Source: Gnetum montanum (lineage: Eukaryota; Streptophyta; Gnetopsida; Gnetales; Gnetaceae). From it: a stretch of 22,123 bases of DNA. The stretch covers positions 615,304 through 637,426 of the forward strand of contig MNCI01000920.1 of NCBI GenBank assembly GCA_015680685.1, written 5' to 3'. Both the position numbers and the translations under genes were made by a program. Positions 9,850 to 18,939 of the stretch are shown here, one piece after another; within the stretch, counting starts at the first letter, position 1, and the number at the start of each line of letters is the position of its first letter. A model generated the notes under the pieces. The model was given only the letters and a program-made list of their open reading frames with translations, was not told the origin of the DNA and searched no databases.

Positions 9850-12240
9850 TGTTACAAATTCTGAATATTCATTTCTTAGCATGATAACCAATATGACACT
9901 TTTAAAAAATTAGAAAATGATTGTTTACTTCTATAAAGAGAATATTAAGAAGAAACATTTCTCATACATTTAAGATGAATGTTCATAGAAGATCTTGATG
10001 TATAAGACACCATAAAAATTTATGAATTTTAAGAAATGTAGAGGCTCTTCAAATGTCTTTCATTTTCCTCATTCAAAAGTACGATGATAATTGCATTTTC
10101 CATGACCTATTGAATTTTATATAAATAAAATTATTCTTTATAGTAATCTCATAAATAACTCTTAAATTAAAAAGAAAAGGATATCTACCATCCTTCCAAA
10201 AAATATTTGGAAAAATCTACTACAAATTTTTTCAAATTTAAATTAATTCTCAAGATTAGAAATTAATTTCTCAAAATTCTTTTTTCTCTTTCTATGTAAA
10301 CCATAAAGGTTGAAAGCTTCATTCCAAGTAATCCATCTCATGCATATGTAAACAAGAAACAATAATGATATCAAATTTTCTTCAAATGGTACACATTATA
10401 GATGCATTAATAATCCAAAACCCTTCATTAAAAGGAAGCCATCATGAGCTTATTTTCTTAAGCATATCTTTTGAAACTGTAAAATTATTGTAATTCCATT
10501 GTTTACTACACATGGGCCATGTCTTCCAAATTTGTTTAAAACCTGAAGAGCTAGAAATAGAAATGGCCTAAGGAAAAAGAAGATAGTGAATAAAGTTATT
10601 AGAAGATCAACTATTCTCATTCTTCAATTTTCCTTACATAAGTATATTTCTTAAAAAGAGCATCCAAACATCATCTTCATTAACACATTTTGAAATCCAT
10701 TTTGTAGCAAGATAAATACACTAGTTATAATAATTAATGAGACCAAGTCCTCTATCTTTCTTGCTAGTAGTGTAAATATCCCAAACAACTCTAGAAAAAA
10801 CTTTAGTAAGAATAGGCTCAAAAGAAAAAGATATTCCTAAAATTTTAAAGACATCATCCTTTTCTTAAGATTTTCCAAGGCCTAAGAGTAAGCCACTTAT
10901 CAATATTACCATTATAATAAATAACAAAATTTTTCTAATTAATTTGAGAGCCACATAACATGTAGTGATCCTTCACTTTAGCTAAAATAGTATTAATATG
11001 TTGTAGACAATTATTCATCATAAAGAAAGAATAATATGTAGAGTGCATGTTAAGAAATTGCATACCTTGATCATCAATTGAAATTTCTTTTATGATATTC
11101 CTTTGTAGATCATAATGAGAATTATGTAAGAGAAAATTTATAGCAATAATAAACAGATAGGAAACAAGATAATAACCTTGATGAACTAATCATTAAAGGA
11201 AAAGGGAGGACCTTAATCCATAATTAGTAGCAACTTGAGCATTAGCATCAATGAGTAGGGCATGAATAAGTTGAATAAAATATTCACCAAATTTTAGTTT
11301 ATAGATATAAGGAAAAAATTTCTATTTAATCATATCATAAGCTTTAGCATAATCTAACTTAATAAGAGCAATGTCTTGGTTAGTATCAAAAACTCATTGC
11401 ATTCCCTCCTAAGCTTCCATAATATTATTTAAGATATGTCTACCTTTAACAAAACTAACCTAGTTAGCTCTAATGATATTTTCAACAACCTTCTAAATTT
11501 AGCAAGCCATTCATTTAGTTAAAAGTTTATAAGTATTGTTAAAAAAATAATAGGCCTCCAATCACCAATATTTTGAAGATCTCCATTCATAAAAAGAAGA
11601 TAAATCACATCTTTATTAATATTTTTACCAAGAGAAACTTTTAATGGCTTCTTAAAAACATGAAAGAGATCATCTCTAATGATTTCTGAATCCTTCTTTA
11701 AAAATTTAATTAAAAAACTATTAAAGAATAGAGCTTACCATCTACTAAATTAAAAGTCATTCTTTGATTTCTTATATTGTAATTTCTACTTCAAGAATTC
11801 TTTGAAGTGCTTCTATTATAAGATGAGAAATATGTGTATTAGAAGCCTAAAAGGATTCCTTGACAAAACCTTCAAAAAAATAGAAGAAATATGCTTTGAC
11901 AAAAAAATGTTAATAGTGCTATAATTTTTAATGATGGAATTATTTACATAAAGTGATTCTAGTTTATGTACTTGACCCTTTACTTTTTGAAATTTTAAAA
12001 ATTTCTTACAAGATTCATCTTCAATTTCTAGCCAAGCCATGTGACTTTTAGTAAGAACACTTTAGCTTCAAAAGTATTTGAACATTATTTAGCATAACAA
12101 CCTTTAACTAAGGATTTTTAAGTTCCAAAATCAAAGGGACTCTAGTCTAAAACAATTTACATTTACTTTAAAAATTTTACAAGATCTTCTTCAACTTAAT
12201 GCTTATGCTCATCAAATTGTTTTCCAAACCATTATAGCGA
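9850..12240 (-). pseudogene. L1-type LINE ORF2 (reverse transcriptase) remnant
   Basis: ORF2 copies LINE RNA into DNA at the target site. Reading the - strand from 12240 downwards: a linker with WLEIEDESCKKFLKF (about 12034-11990); NGDLQNIGDWRPI (about 11590-11550); VSFVKGRHILNNIMEA, then IKLDYAKAYD (about 11360-11330), the RT motif carrying the first catalytic Asp; a QG-x-x-x-x-x-YLFIIA segment (about 11190-11160); the position of the F-A-D-D box, which reads HSTYY (11031-11045); WDIYTTSKKDRGLGLI (about 10790-10740); and a C-terminal zf-RVT-like part with FLWCLIHQDL and KKCHIGYH (about 10010-9870). The AN-stop-V and EA-stop-EG sites are Q or W positions in the family. No endonuclease domain is present; that part would lie beyond 12240, where another element begins. 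No 3' poly(A) or target duplication was found, so the lower limit is approximate. Confidence 0.88.
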
Positions 12241-12907
12241 TCAAAAATGTTAGTGGTTGGAACACTAAGGGATCTGCAAGTGCACAACCCTAACCCCTAG
12301 TCCATGTGAGAGCCTACTAGAGGTGGATATGGGGCACCCATAATAGTCTTGTCGATCAAACAAGGACTTACCAAATGCAATTCCAAATGATGCTAAGTGT
12401 CGAGCGGTGTTTGTGGTGTCAATGAGGGTGAGTGTAATCAAGGGTTTTTGTGCAAAACAAAGGTGTCAGTGCACAGCTATGCATAAAAATGGTAGAAAAT
12501 GCAAGTAGAATGCTAAAAATGAAAGTAAAAATGCTAAACATTCACAAAAAGAGAGCTAGAGAGAATCAAATACCATCCCAATTGGGGTTGCATGTAATTA
12601 ACTTTAGATGGGGTGAGAAGGTATGCGGTATACAACAAGCATAGTGGATAGTGTAGTCATAGTCTTAGGGGTGTCTGGTTGTAAATACTAACATTATATC
12701 ATGGTTTCTGTGCTTGCCGGGTTGGCTACCGTGGTGTGTAGTGGATTGTAATGGTCTATAATGTCCTATGGTAAGCTGTGGTGGTGTGCGACCTTATTAA
12801 ATGCTAACCTGAAACTTGTCAATGCCTTGACTTGCCAAAATGCCAAACCTACTTCAAATTTGCCAATGTTCAAAATTTTTCAACCCCTAAAATGTCAAGG
12901 GCTAGGG

Positions 12908-12915
12908 TATTTATA
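12908..12915 (-). promoter_or_regulatory. TATA box candidate of Tat-like LTR
   Basis: The - strand reads TATAAATA within CTTATAAATACCC. If functional, transcription would start some 25-30 bases further along the - strand, near 12880. The same octamer serves as the TATA box of the Athila-like LTR. The call depends on the LTR assignment. Confidence 0.4.
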
Positions 12916-13329
12916 AGCCTATGGTTAGTGTAAAATGCAGATCAACTACCATGTGGCAGTGGGATGGTTGGAACTACACTACACCCAACTATGCTCTCCA
13001 CTGAGGGTAGTGGTGTTATGCTCTACTATCCTCTAATGGACTCTATGAGACTGCAAGACTGTGACTACACTACCAACTACATGTGCATGTGCCGAAAAGA
13101 TCACAATGTACCTACAAAATGCAAATTTAAAGACTATGCTCTAGGACTACGCTATTCACTATCTTGAGTAGGGTCAAGTGTAGTTGTAATTTTAGGACCA
13201 AAATGGATACAACAAAAATGTGTTTTTGCTAAATACACTTTTTGGAGGTGTGTTGGAACTAAGTTGAATGTCAATGCTATGTTGTGAAGGCCTTTGGAAG
13301 ATATTCTAGCTTAGTACACTTGACTACAC

Positions 13330-13960
13330 TTTGGACTAGGGAAGAGCATAGTCCAATACTTAGAAAATTTTTGTAGAACATGACTATGTGCTAACTACGC
13401 TCTCCACAGGAGGGTAACTATGCTCCCAAATAGGTTTAAGTGTAGTCCCAACACTTAAAAAGTTTTTGCAAAATCTAGCCTCTACTTGACTATGCTCTAG
13501 TCCAATGGAGACCATAGCCTTGACACTTGGAAGATTTCTGCCAAACTGGGTCTCAACACTTGGAAGATTTCTACCGAACTAGGTCTTCCATGCTAACTAT
13601 GCTTGACTATGCTCTATGGTAGCAGAAAGTGTAGTCTTAATACTTAGAAAAAATATATAGTAGCTAGCTTGACACTTAGAAAAATTTGCAAAAATAGCCT
13701 TTGGTGTTAACTATGCTCTCTACTTAGCTAACTACACTCTAGGAAAATGGAGAGCATAGTCCCAATAGTTAGGAAAATTTGTAGCTTCTTACTTCATGAT
13801 GACACTTAGGAAAAATTTCAAAAGAGTAGTTTTGGAGATAACTATGCTCTCCACTAGGTTGACTATGCTTTAGGGTAGTGGAGAGCATAGTCCTAGCATT
13901 TAGAAAAATTTGCAAAAAGTGATCTCATGATGACACTTAGGCAAATTTGCAATCAAGAAG
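13330..13960 (+). repeat. ~131-bp minisatellite with internal hairpins
   Basis: About five degenerate units. Each holds two copies of a CACTTAGAAAAATTTGCAAAA-like word, about 35 bases apart, with the next unit about 93 bases on. The word occurs near 13358, 13452, 13525, 13558, 13642, 13675, 13767, 13805, 13898 and 13935; the last three pairs give periods of 125-131. Between the words lie inverted copies of a GAGAGCATAGT motif. The best is a perfect 16-bp inverted repeat, ACTATGCTCTCCACTA at 13841-13856 with its complement at 13876-13891 (19-base loop). An 11-bp pair occurs at 13711-13721 and 13750-13760. Related words appear more loosely from about 12970. Confidence 0.85.
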
Positions 13961-14375
13961 CTATTTTCCAAATTGGGTGGTGTTTCATTTGCCCCTCTTT
14001 GTTGACATCTAGAGGAGTGGCCTGAGATACATTGATAAAGAATGATAAAACACCATAGTAGGCTTGGCACCAACATCATTCTTCCACGCATGGTCAAATG
14101 TCACTACGCCATGCTTAAGAGTGCTATGGATAGCAATATGCTAAGAGTAAATGGTGTAGGTAATGTGCTAAGGAAAAACAAAAGAGATGAAATGCAAACA
14201 AGGTGTCATGATGCAGGATGTGGAGTCAACATGGCTGATAGTGACCATGGCACCAAGGTGGCTTGCCCCTAAAAATGTTAACCTCTCATTAGAGTGCTCA
14301 TGAGAGAGTCAGTGTGGATTCAAGGCTAGGCCAGTTCCAAAATTGCAGCTTTGTTGATTTTCTTTGGGACATGCA

Positions 14376-14450
14376 TTTTTTCCTTTTCTCTTTGTTTTTT
14401 CTTTTTCTTTTTATTTTTTTTCTCTTACTTTTTTTTTCTTTTTTCTACAA
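14376..14450 (-). promoter_or_regulatory. Polypurine tract candidate (- strand)
   Basis: About 75 bases are almost pure pyrimidine on the + strand, that is purine on the - strand, ending directly at the presumed LTR start. A polypurine tract here would prime plus-strand DNA synthesis. It is much longer than a usual tract, so slippage expansion or a simple repeat is the alternative. Confidence 0.4.
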
Positions 14451-15340
14451 GATGAACCTTCTTTGTATTCTGCACTTTGCTAAATGCTAACTATAAATTT
14501 CTTTCCATCAAGTGGACTATGTGCCACTGAATGGACTTTACTTTGGTGCTTGCAAAACTGCATCACATTTGTAGGATAGGTGTTTCTTCCCCAGGATGAC
14601 TTTTGTTACATCTACCTTGGCTTTGACTAGACAACAGAGGCTTCCCACAAGACAACTTATGTTATGTCTGCCTTGGGTTCTATGGTTTGGCTTGCATAGG
14701 ATACCATGTGGTTACAACACGTATGCATTAGAGGGGTTTGCAGTCTTGACTATGCAGGGGAATGTAAGGGTATGTGGACATAGGGATGGATGTAGGTAGG
14801 CTATAATAGGGTAGTAGGGATGTGCACGCTTGAGTAGCTTAGCTAGTCCAATCATGCACATCGGAGTGATGTGGTGAATTGTTGTTGTGATGAGATGTGC
14901 CTTTGCATGACTATCTCAGGGCTTCATCCTACAAACACAACATCAAGAAGGCAAGAAAGCATACAAAACATGAAATGCAAATAAGAATGCTAGGGGTGAT
15001 AATGGTACAAATGATCCAAAGGCTGCACCACTCACAGATGTTCAAAAAGCTAGAAAAAATATCTAGAGGATGATGATGTTATGAATGCACCAAAGGACAA
15101 AGTGATAGCAAGAAGTCAAAAATTAGAAAAATGGTAAGGGTCCATAATGCTACAAGTGCTCCCAAGGCTAAGCCAATGGCCAGTGTTCCATTTTGGAAGT
15201 ATAGTATCCCCACCTACGTGGTGTAGAAAAGTGGGGAGGAGAGGGGAGTTAAAATTATTCTTGCTTGCTTGCTCATGAAACTATGCATGACTAATGGCAA
15301 ACCTAGTTTAAAGGCTTGGTAGACTATCGTGTGCTAGTTT
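14451..15340. other. Presumed 3' untranslated region of Tat-like element
   Basis: No gene was recognised. The short open frame at 14596-14799 has no recognisable domain. The 15225-15248 stretch is a G/A-rich run. Position between the integrase stop and the purine tract makes it 3' untranslated sequence if the element model is right. Confidence 0.45.
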
Positions 15341-15342
15341 AT

Positions 15343-15860
15343 AGTCCTAGTAGACTATTGTGCCAGTTCACCATCATAGTGGATGTGCTATGCTAGTTTA
15401 ATTTCATAGTGAATGTGTTGTTGTGCTAGTTTAACATCATGGAAAACATGTTATGCTAGTTTAACATCATAGTGGACATGTTGTTATGCCATTTTAATGT
15501 TGTGACCCAAGGATGAATGTTCTGCCAGTTTAACATTATGTTGAACCTAAGGTGCGGATGTTAGTTTAACATCATAGAAAATAGACTATGCTAGTTTAAT
15601 GTCATAGTGAATGAATTGCAATAATTTAATGTCATAGAAAATGAACTGCACTTGTTTAATGTCATAGAAAATGAATGCTTACCTTATGCTAGTTTAACAC
15701 CATAGCAGATGAATTGTGCCAGTTTAACATCATGGCAAACAAATGCTTACCTTCTACCAGTTTAATGTCATAGTCGATGGACTATGCTAATTTAACATCA
15801 TGGTAGATGAATTCTTACATTATGCTAGTTTAATGTCATAGAAAATGGATTCTTACCATG
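15343..15860 (+). repeat. 30/37-bp minisatellite behind the integrase gene
   Basis: About 16 degenerate copies of a unit close to TGCTAGTTTAACATCATAG followed by TGGATGAA-like sequence. The TAGTTTAA core starts near 15343, 15363, 15393, 15425, 15455, 15487, 15524, 15560, 15590, 15621, 15651, 15688, 15719, 15757, 15786 and 15823. Most spacings are 29-32 or 36-38 bases; several longer units carry an extra TTACCT-like insert. AACATCATAG and AATGTCATAG versions alternate. The last copy ends about 25 bases from the pol stop codon. Confidence 0.9.
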
Positions 15861-15885
15861 TTGAACCAATGTGCACCATTAAATG

Positions 15886-17765
15886 CTAAGCATAGTACAA
15901 CTTTAGGTACGAATGGTTCACTAGATTGGAAAATTTTTTGTTCTCTTGATTAGCAAGCTTGAATGTTCCACTATTGTAGGCCTTAGTGACCAAGAAACAC
16001 CCTTCCCAATTAGCTAACAATTTGTCTACAAGTTCATGAATAGCCTTGATGAGTAGGTCTTCTTTCTTGATTGAGTGTTGATGCTAGTTGTGATGGTGTT
16101 TTTATCATTGATTTTCTTGGTACCATTCAATGCAATCAAGTGTTTACATATGCTCCTCCTCTATTGAGTTATGTTCTATGATCCTCAGTTCATTGTTCTG
16201 TGCTTCATCAATAAAGTTCAAGAGGATCACCCTGAGCAATGGAACCTATAGGTCAAGGGGGAAAATTACCTTAGACCCATAGACAGGACTGTAAGGCATG
16301 TTACCTATTTCCATTTAGCATGTTGCATGGTAGGCCCATAGTGCATAGACTATTTTCTTGTGCCATCATCATTTGTTATTACTTAGTATCTTCTTAAGAA
16401 GGTTGATGATGACTTTGTTAGTGGCCTCCACTTGGACATTCTCCTAAGGGTAGTACAATGATAAAAAGAAATGTTTAAGGCTAAAGTGCTCACAAGAGGC
16501 CTTCATTTTAGCACTACTAAATTGTGGCCCATTGTCTATTACTATGGTCATGGGTAAGTTGAAACAAGTCACTATGTTATCAAGAATGAACTTACAAACT
16601 TGTTGTGATGCTTTCTTTCTAAGGGGAATAGCCTCAATCCACTTCGTGAAATACTCAGTTGTAGTTATGATGAAGCTATGTCTTGTAGAGGACTTAGGCA
16701 TTATAGGCCCAATGATGTCCAAGCCCCAACATTGGAATGACCACGTGATCTGCATTATATGTAGTTTAGTCAATGGCACATGCATTAGGTTGCCATGCCA
16801 TTAACACATGTTACATGTTTTGACCCTTGAGACACAATCATGCTCCATGTAAGGTTAATAATAACCTAATCATCTAATTTTTCCTATAATTGCCCTAAGT
16901 GCTATGTGACCTATGCATAGTCCCTCATGGACTTGTTCGATGATTGTTTGCACTTTGCCATCACTTATGCAAGTTAGTAGTATGGCATCATAGGATCTAT
17001 GACATAAGGTGTTATCACCCAAGATGACATACTACCACAATCATTTGTGAACTGCATCTTTTTAAGCAGTAGTTAAATGTTGTAAAGGCTCACCCTATAG
17101 AAGGCATACCTTGATGTCTTCGTACCATTCTCCTACATGGGTTATGCTTAATGTGGCTACAGACATAATGTCAATGATTTGTATGATCAGCACAGTGCAA
17201 TCCACCACTGAGGTGGGCAATGTGTGGAACATGTTAGGTGTGATTCTTATGGCTAATATTGCTAGTGCATTGGCTATGGCATTTTCATTCCAAGGAATGT
17301 GTTGGACATTGGCAATTGCAAAGTGTTGAAGCAAGTGCTTCGCCAAGTCATAGTAAGGCTATAAATGTTGGGCCTTGCAAGCATAAACCTCTATTACCTA
17401 GTTAACCACTAATTTTGAGTCACCTTAGATTGCTAGGTGTTGGATCCCTAGGTTGCGTGCTACAAGGATATCTCAGAGGAGACCTTCGTACTCTACCACA
17501 TTGTTAGTGTAAGGGAATGCAAAATGGTATGTGAAGGGTTAGATCTCCCCAAAGAAAATTGTGATAATGGCAATGGCACTACCCCCTTGTAAGGTTGAAG
17601 CTCCATTGAAATGCAAGAGTACCTCATAGTTGTCAGGCACTTGGCTAATGTTGCTAATGTGCTCATTTGGGAATTCCAAATCTATGATTTCTTAATCATT
17701 CAGATGTGAAACCATGAGTTGTGTGGCTATAGCTTGACCTTTTGTTGAGGCTTGTGCAACATAAT
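15886..17765 (-). pseudogene. Tat-like Gypsy pol remnant: RNase H and integrase
   Basis: One - strand frame runs about 625 codons to a TAG at 15886-15888, with 22 internal stops and no net frameshift. Domains in order: an RT-RNase H linker (STKGQAIATQL, about 17750-17710); RNase H (about 17625-17240) with HFNGAST, NNVVEYEG, GDSKLVVN and NENAIANALA; an integrase zinc-binding domain with QVHEG, IGHIA and KTCNMC giving the HHCC set (about 16950-16800); the integrase core (16785-16400) with GLDIIGP, VIDNGPQF and VQVEATNK giving an intact D-D-E triad; and the C-terminal domain with MPYSPVYGS, NWEGCFLV and a tail LKLYYA. In RNase H the first Asp (FNGA) and the last (ANALA) are Asn. Integrase would join element DNA to the chromosome; RNase H would remove the RNA template. 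RT is missing because the frame is cut at 17765. Confidence 0.93.
17761..17765 (+). other. Candidate target-site duplication (left copy)
   Basis: The 5 bases ATAAT directly before the LTR start would be the left half of a 5-bp target duplication. They belong to the Tat pol frame. The right copy lies beyond the window, so this rests on the LTR boundary alone. Confidence 0.5.
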
Positions 17766-17773
17766 TGATGAGA

Positions 17774-17864
17774 CGCGATATTGCATGGGCCATGATATCG
17801 CATATGCAATATCGCGACCGCCGTGATATCACATCCCATGCAATATCGCGTACACGATATCGCA
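17774..17864 (+). promoter_or_regulatory. Cluster of GATATC/GCAATATCGCG palindromes in U3
   Basis: A perfect 16-bp inverted repeat joins CGCGATATTGCATGGG (17774-17789) to its complement at 17835-17850. A third copy, ATGCAATATCGCG, lies at 17804-17816 and also pairs with the first arm. Between and after them are TGATATCGCAT, the perfect 10-bp palindrome GTGATATCAC (17823-17832) and ACGATATCGCA. The cluster ends about 16 bases before the TATA box, where enhancer or repressor sites are expected. I cannot name a binding factor. Confidence 0.8.
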
Positions 17865-17879
17865 GTCCGCCGCCAAATC

Positions 17880-17887
17880 TATAAATA
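17880..17887 (+). promoter_or_regulatory. TATA box of the Athila-like LTR
   Basis: TATAAATA within AATCTATAAATAAGAAG, downstream of the palindrome cluster. Element transcription would be expected to begin near 17910-17915, marking the U3/R border. Confidence 0.75.
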
Positions 17888-18053
17888 AGAAGCGGCACTC
17901 CCCTCATTTCCCATCCTGGCTAGAAGTAGCGAAGCTCTAGTAGTTTGATCACTGTAGAGATAGATTAATTTCCCATGTGCCCGCAGTAGGAGTCCTAGAG
18001 TGAACGGATCTTTATTCGAGCAACTTTGTACCTGAACGCAAGTTGTGTACAGC

Positions 18054-18059
18054 AATAAA
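18054..18059 (+). terminator. Polyadenylation signal in LTR
   Basis: AATAAA about 140 bases after the predicted start site, in the position expected near the R/U5 border. The T-rich segment that follows (about 18098-18125) is compatible with a downstream element. Confidence 0.5.
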
Positions 18060-18136
18060 GATGAACTTGATTGGATAAACCTTGCAGTGCATAAATAGGA
18101 TTTTATTTATTTATTGTTATTTACTGCTTTCCTAGA

Positions 18137-18348
18137 ATGCGGTGTGAGTACGACTTGATTATGAGCATCTAAGGATGTGTACGGCTAGTCAAGAAATTAG
18201 CTGCTCGTCGCATGCGGTATGAGTATGACTTGATTACGAGCATTGTGACTACTTGGTAACTTAGTAGCGTATTCCAGGATCTACACTTGGTAATCCTAGT
18301 GGTAGTCCCGGTCTATACGGCTAGTCAAGGAATCAACTTCTCATCGCA
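18137..18348 (+). repeat. Interleaved direct repeats in the LTR
   Basis: A 32-bp segment beginning ATGCGGTGTGAGTACGAC occurs at 18137-18168 and again at 18212-18243, 75 bases on, with three differences, all transitions. A second 33-bp segment beginning TACGGCTAGTCAAG occurs at 18180-18212 and 18316-18348. A third, looser pair around CTCTCAACCCTTT / CCTCAACCCTTCACCC lies near 18355 and 18556. The LTR therefore grew partly by local duplication. Confidence 0.85.
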
Positions 18349-18798
18349 CTTAGGCTAGTTAGGCTCTCTCAACCCTTTCCTCCTAGTTAGGTGCCTTAGT
18401 ACGACCACTTCGAGCACGTGTGTTACGTGTGGTGATCCCAGTAATGATTAGCGTTTGGTAGCCACAATTGCACAGTTCAAGGTGTGTACAGTAAGTGGGA
18501 ACGGATGCTGACGCTAGTTAATTTAGACTTAGGACATTAGTTAGAGTTAGTTAGCTTCCTCAACCCTTCACCCTTTAGCATAGGAGATAAAACCAAAAAA
18601 GACCAAAAAAAATCATATACCTCAGACTTACTTAACCATACACCGTGACAACAACAAGTAAGTCTGGGAAGACAATGAATGATTAACCCCAAGTGTTCCA
18701 TGGGTCGTTTAGGCATTTAGTCTTCGGAGTTCAACCGGATCGCACGTGCTACGCTCGTTTCGTATGGTTGAGTGTAGGGGTACCTCACCACTCATCAT

Positions 18799-18816
18799 TG
18801 GCACCATTGCCGGGGA
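18799..18816 (+). promoter_or_regulatory. Primer binding site for tRNA-Asp
   Basis: TGGCACCATTGCCGGGGA starts 1 base after the LTR. It differs from the complement of the plant tRNA-Asp 3' end (TGGCGCCGTTGCCGGGGA, from general knowledge) only by two G-to-A changes, both at CpG. The tRNA would prime minus-strand DNA synthesis. This is the site usual for Athila elements. Confidence 0.85.
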
Positions 18817-18939
18817 CTAAGTGTTTGTGCGCTGAATAGAACATAAGGGATATCACTCACATCATTGTGAGCCTTAACGAACCTTCAGGTTAATCAAAAG
18901 AAAAAGTTTATATAACGGTGAAATAGCACACCAATAAAA
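18817..18939 (+). other. Untranslated leader between primer site and gag
   Basis: About 120 bases with no open frame of note, ending in AATAAAAATGCC at the presumed gag start. Packaging signals may lie here, but none can be identified by eye. Confidence 0.5.

Larger units (their letters stand above)
12248..14375 (-). repeat. Probable 3' LTR of the Tat-like element
   Basis: The + strand begins TGTTAGTGG just where LINE homology ends and stops at ...ACATGCA just before a long pyrimidine run. On the - strand this is a polypurine tract followed by TG...CA, the arrangement expected at a 3' LTR. A TATAAATA on the - strand (12908-12915) gives it a plausible promoter, with the 131-bp repeats upstream of it in the U3 position. 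The termini share only TG/CA, and the other LTR copy is not in the window, so the limits cannot be proved. The 5 bases before it are AAAAA. Confidence 0.4.
12248..17765 (-). mobile_element. Tat-like Ty3/Gypsy element, 3' half
   Basis: In - strand order the segment shows an RT-RNase H linker, RNase H, integrase, stop codon, a minisatellite-bearing 3' untranslated region, a purine tract and a probable 3' LTR. The extra RNase H placed directly before integrase, the spacer style and the integrase tail ending in LKLYYA point to the Tat lineage (established knowledge of Gypsy structure, applied by eye). RT, protease, gag and the 5' LTR are absent: the frame is cut at 17765 by the Athila-like LTR and should continue beyond this window. 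The lower boundary at 12248 is inferred. Confidence 0.75.
17766..18797 (+). repeat. 5' LTR of the Athila-like element (1032 bp)
   Basis: The LTR starts TGATGAG and ends CTCATCA, a perfect 7-bp terminal inverted repeat with the canonical TG...CA ends. The primer binding site begins 1 base after it, and the Tat coding frame ends at its first base. U3 is short (about 115 bases to the TATA box) and packed with GATATC palindromes. R/U5 contains a polyadenylation signal and several direct repeats. The 3' LTR is outside the window, so age cannot be estimated from LTR divergence. Confidence 0.9.

Noticed and set aside
12450-13167. Short + strand open frames of 64 and 67 codons
   Set aside because: They lie in the presumed LTR, next to or within diffuse repeats, and resemble no protein family.
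15225-15248. G/A-rich run resembling a + strand polypurine tract
   Set aside because: No TG-starting LTR follows it, and the adjacent element is on the - strand.
15343-15860. Regular 30-37 bp repeats resembling a CRISPR array
   Set aside because: The units abut with no unique spacers, are degenerate throughout, and sit in a plant retrotransposon.
16532-16804. 90-codon + strand open frame
   Set aside because: It is a shadow of the - strand integrase core.
15886-17765. Reassigned stop codons (TAA/TAG read as Gln) as an explanation for the open homologous frame
   Set aside because: TGA at Arg and Trp positions is affected too, catalytic Asp residues are also changed by G-to-A, and the same decay is seen in other elements. 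Mutation explains all of it.
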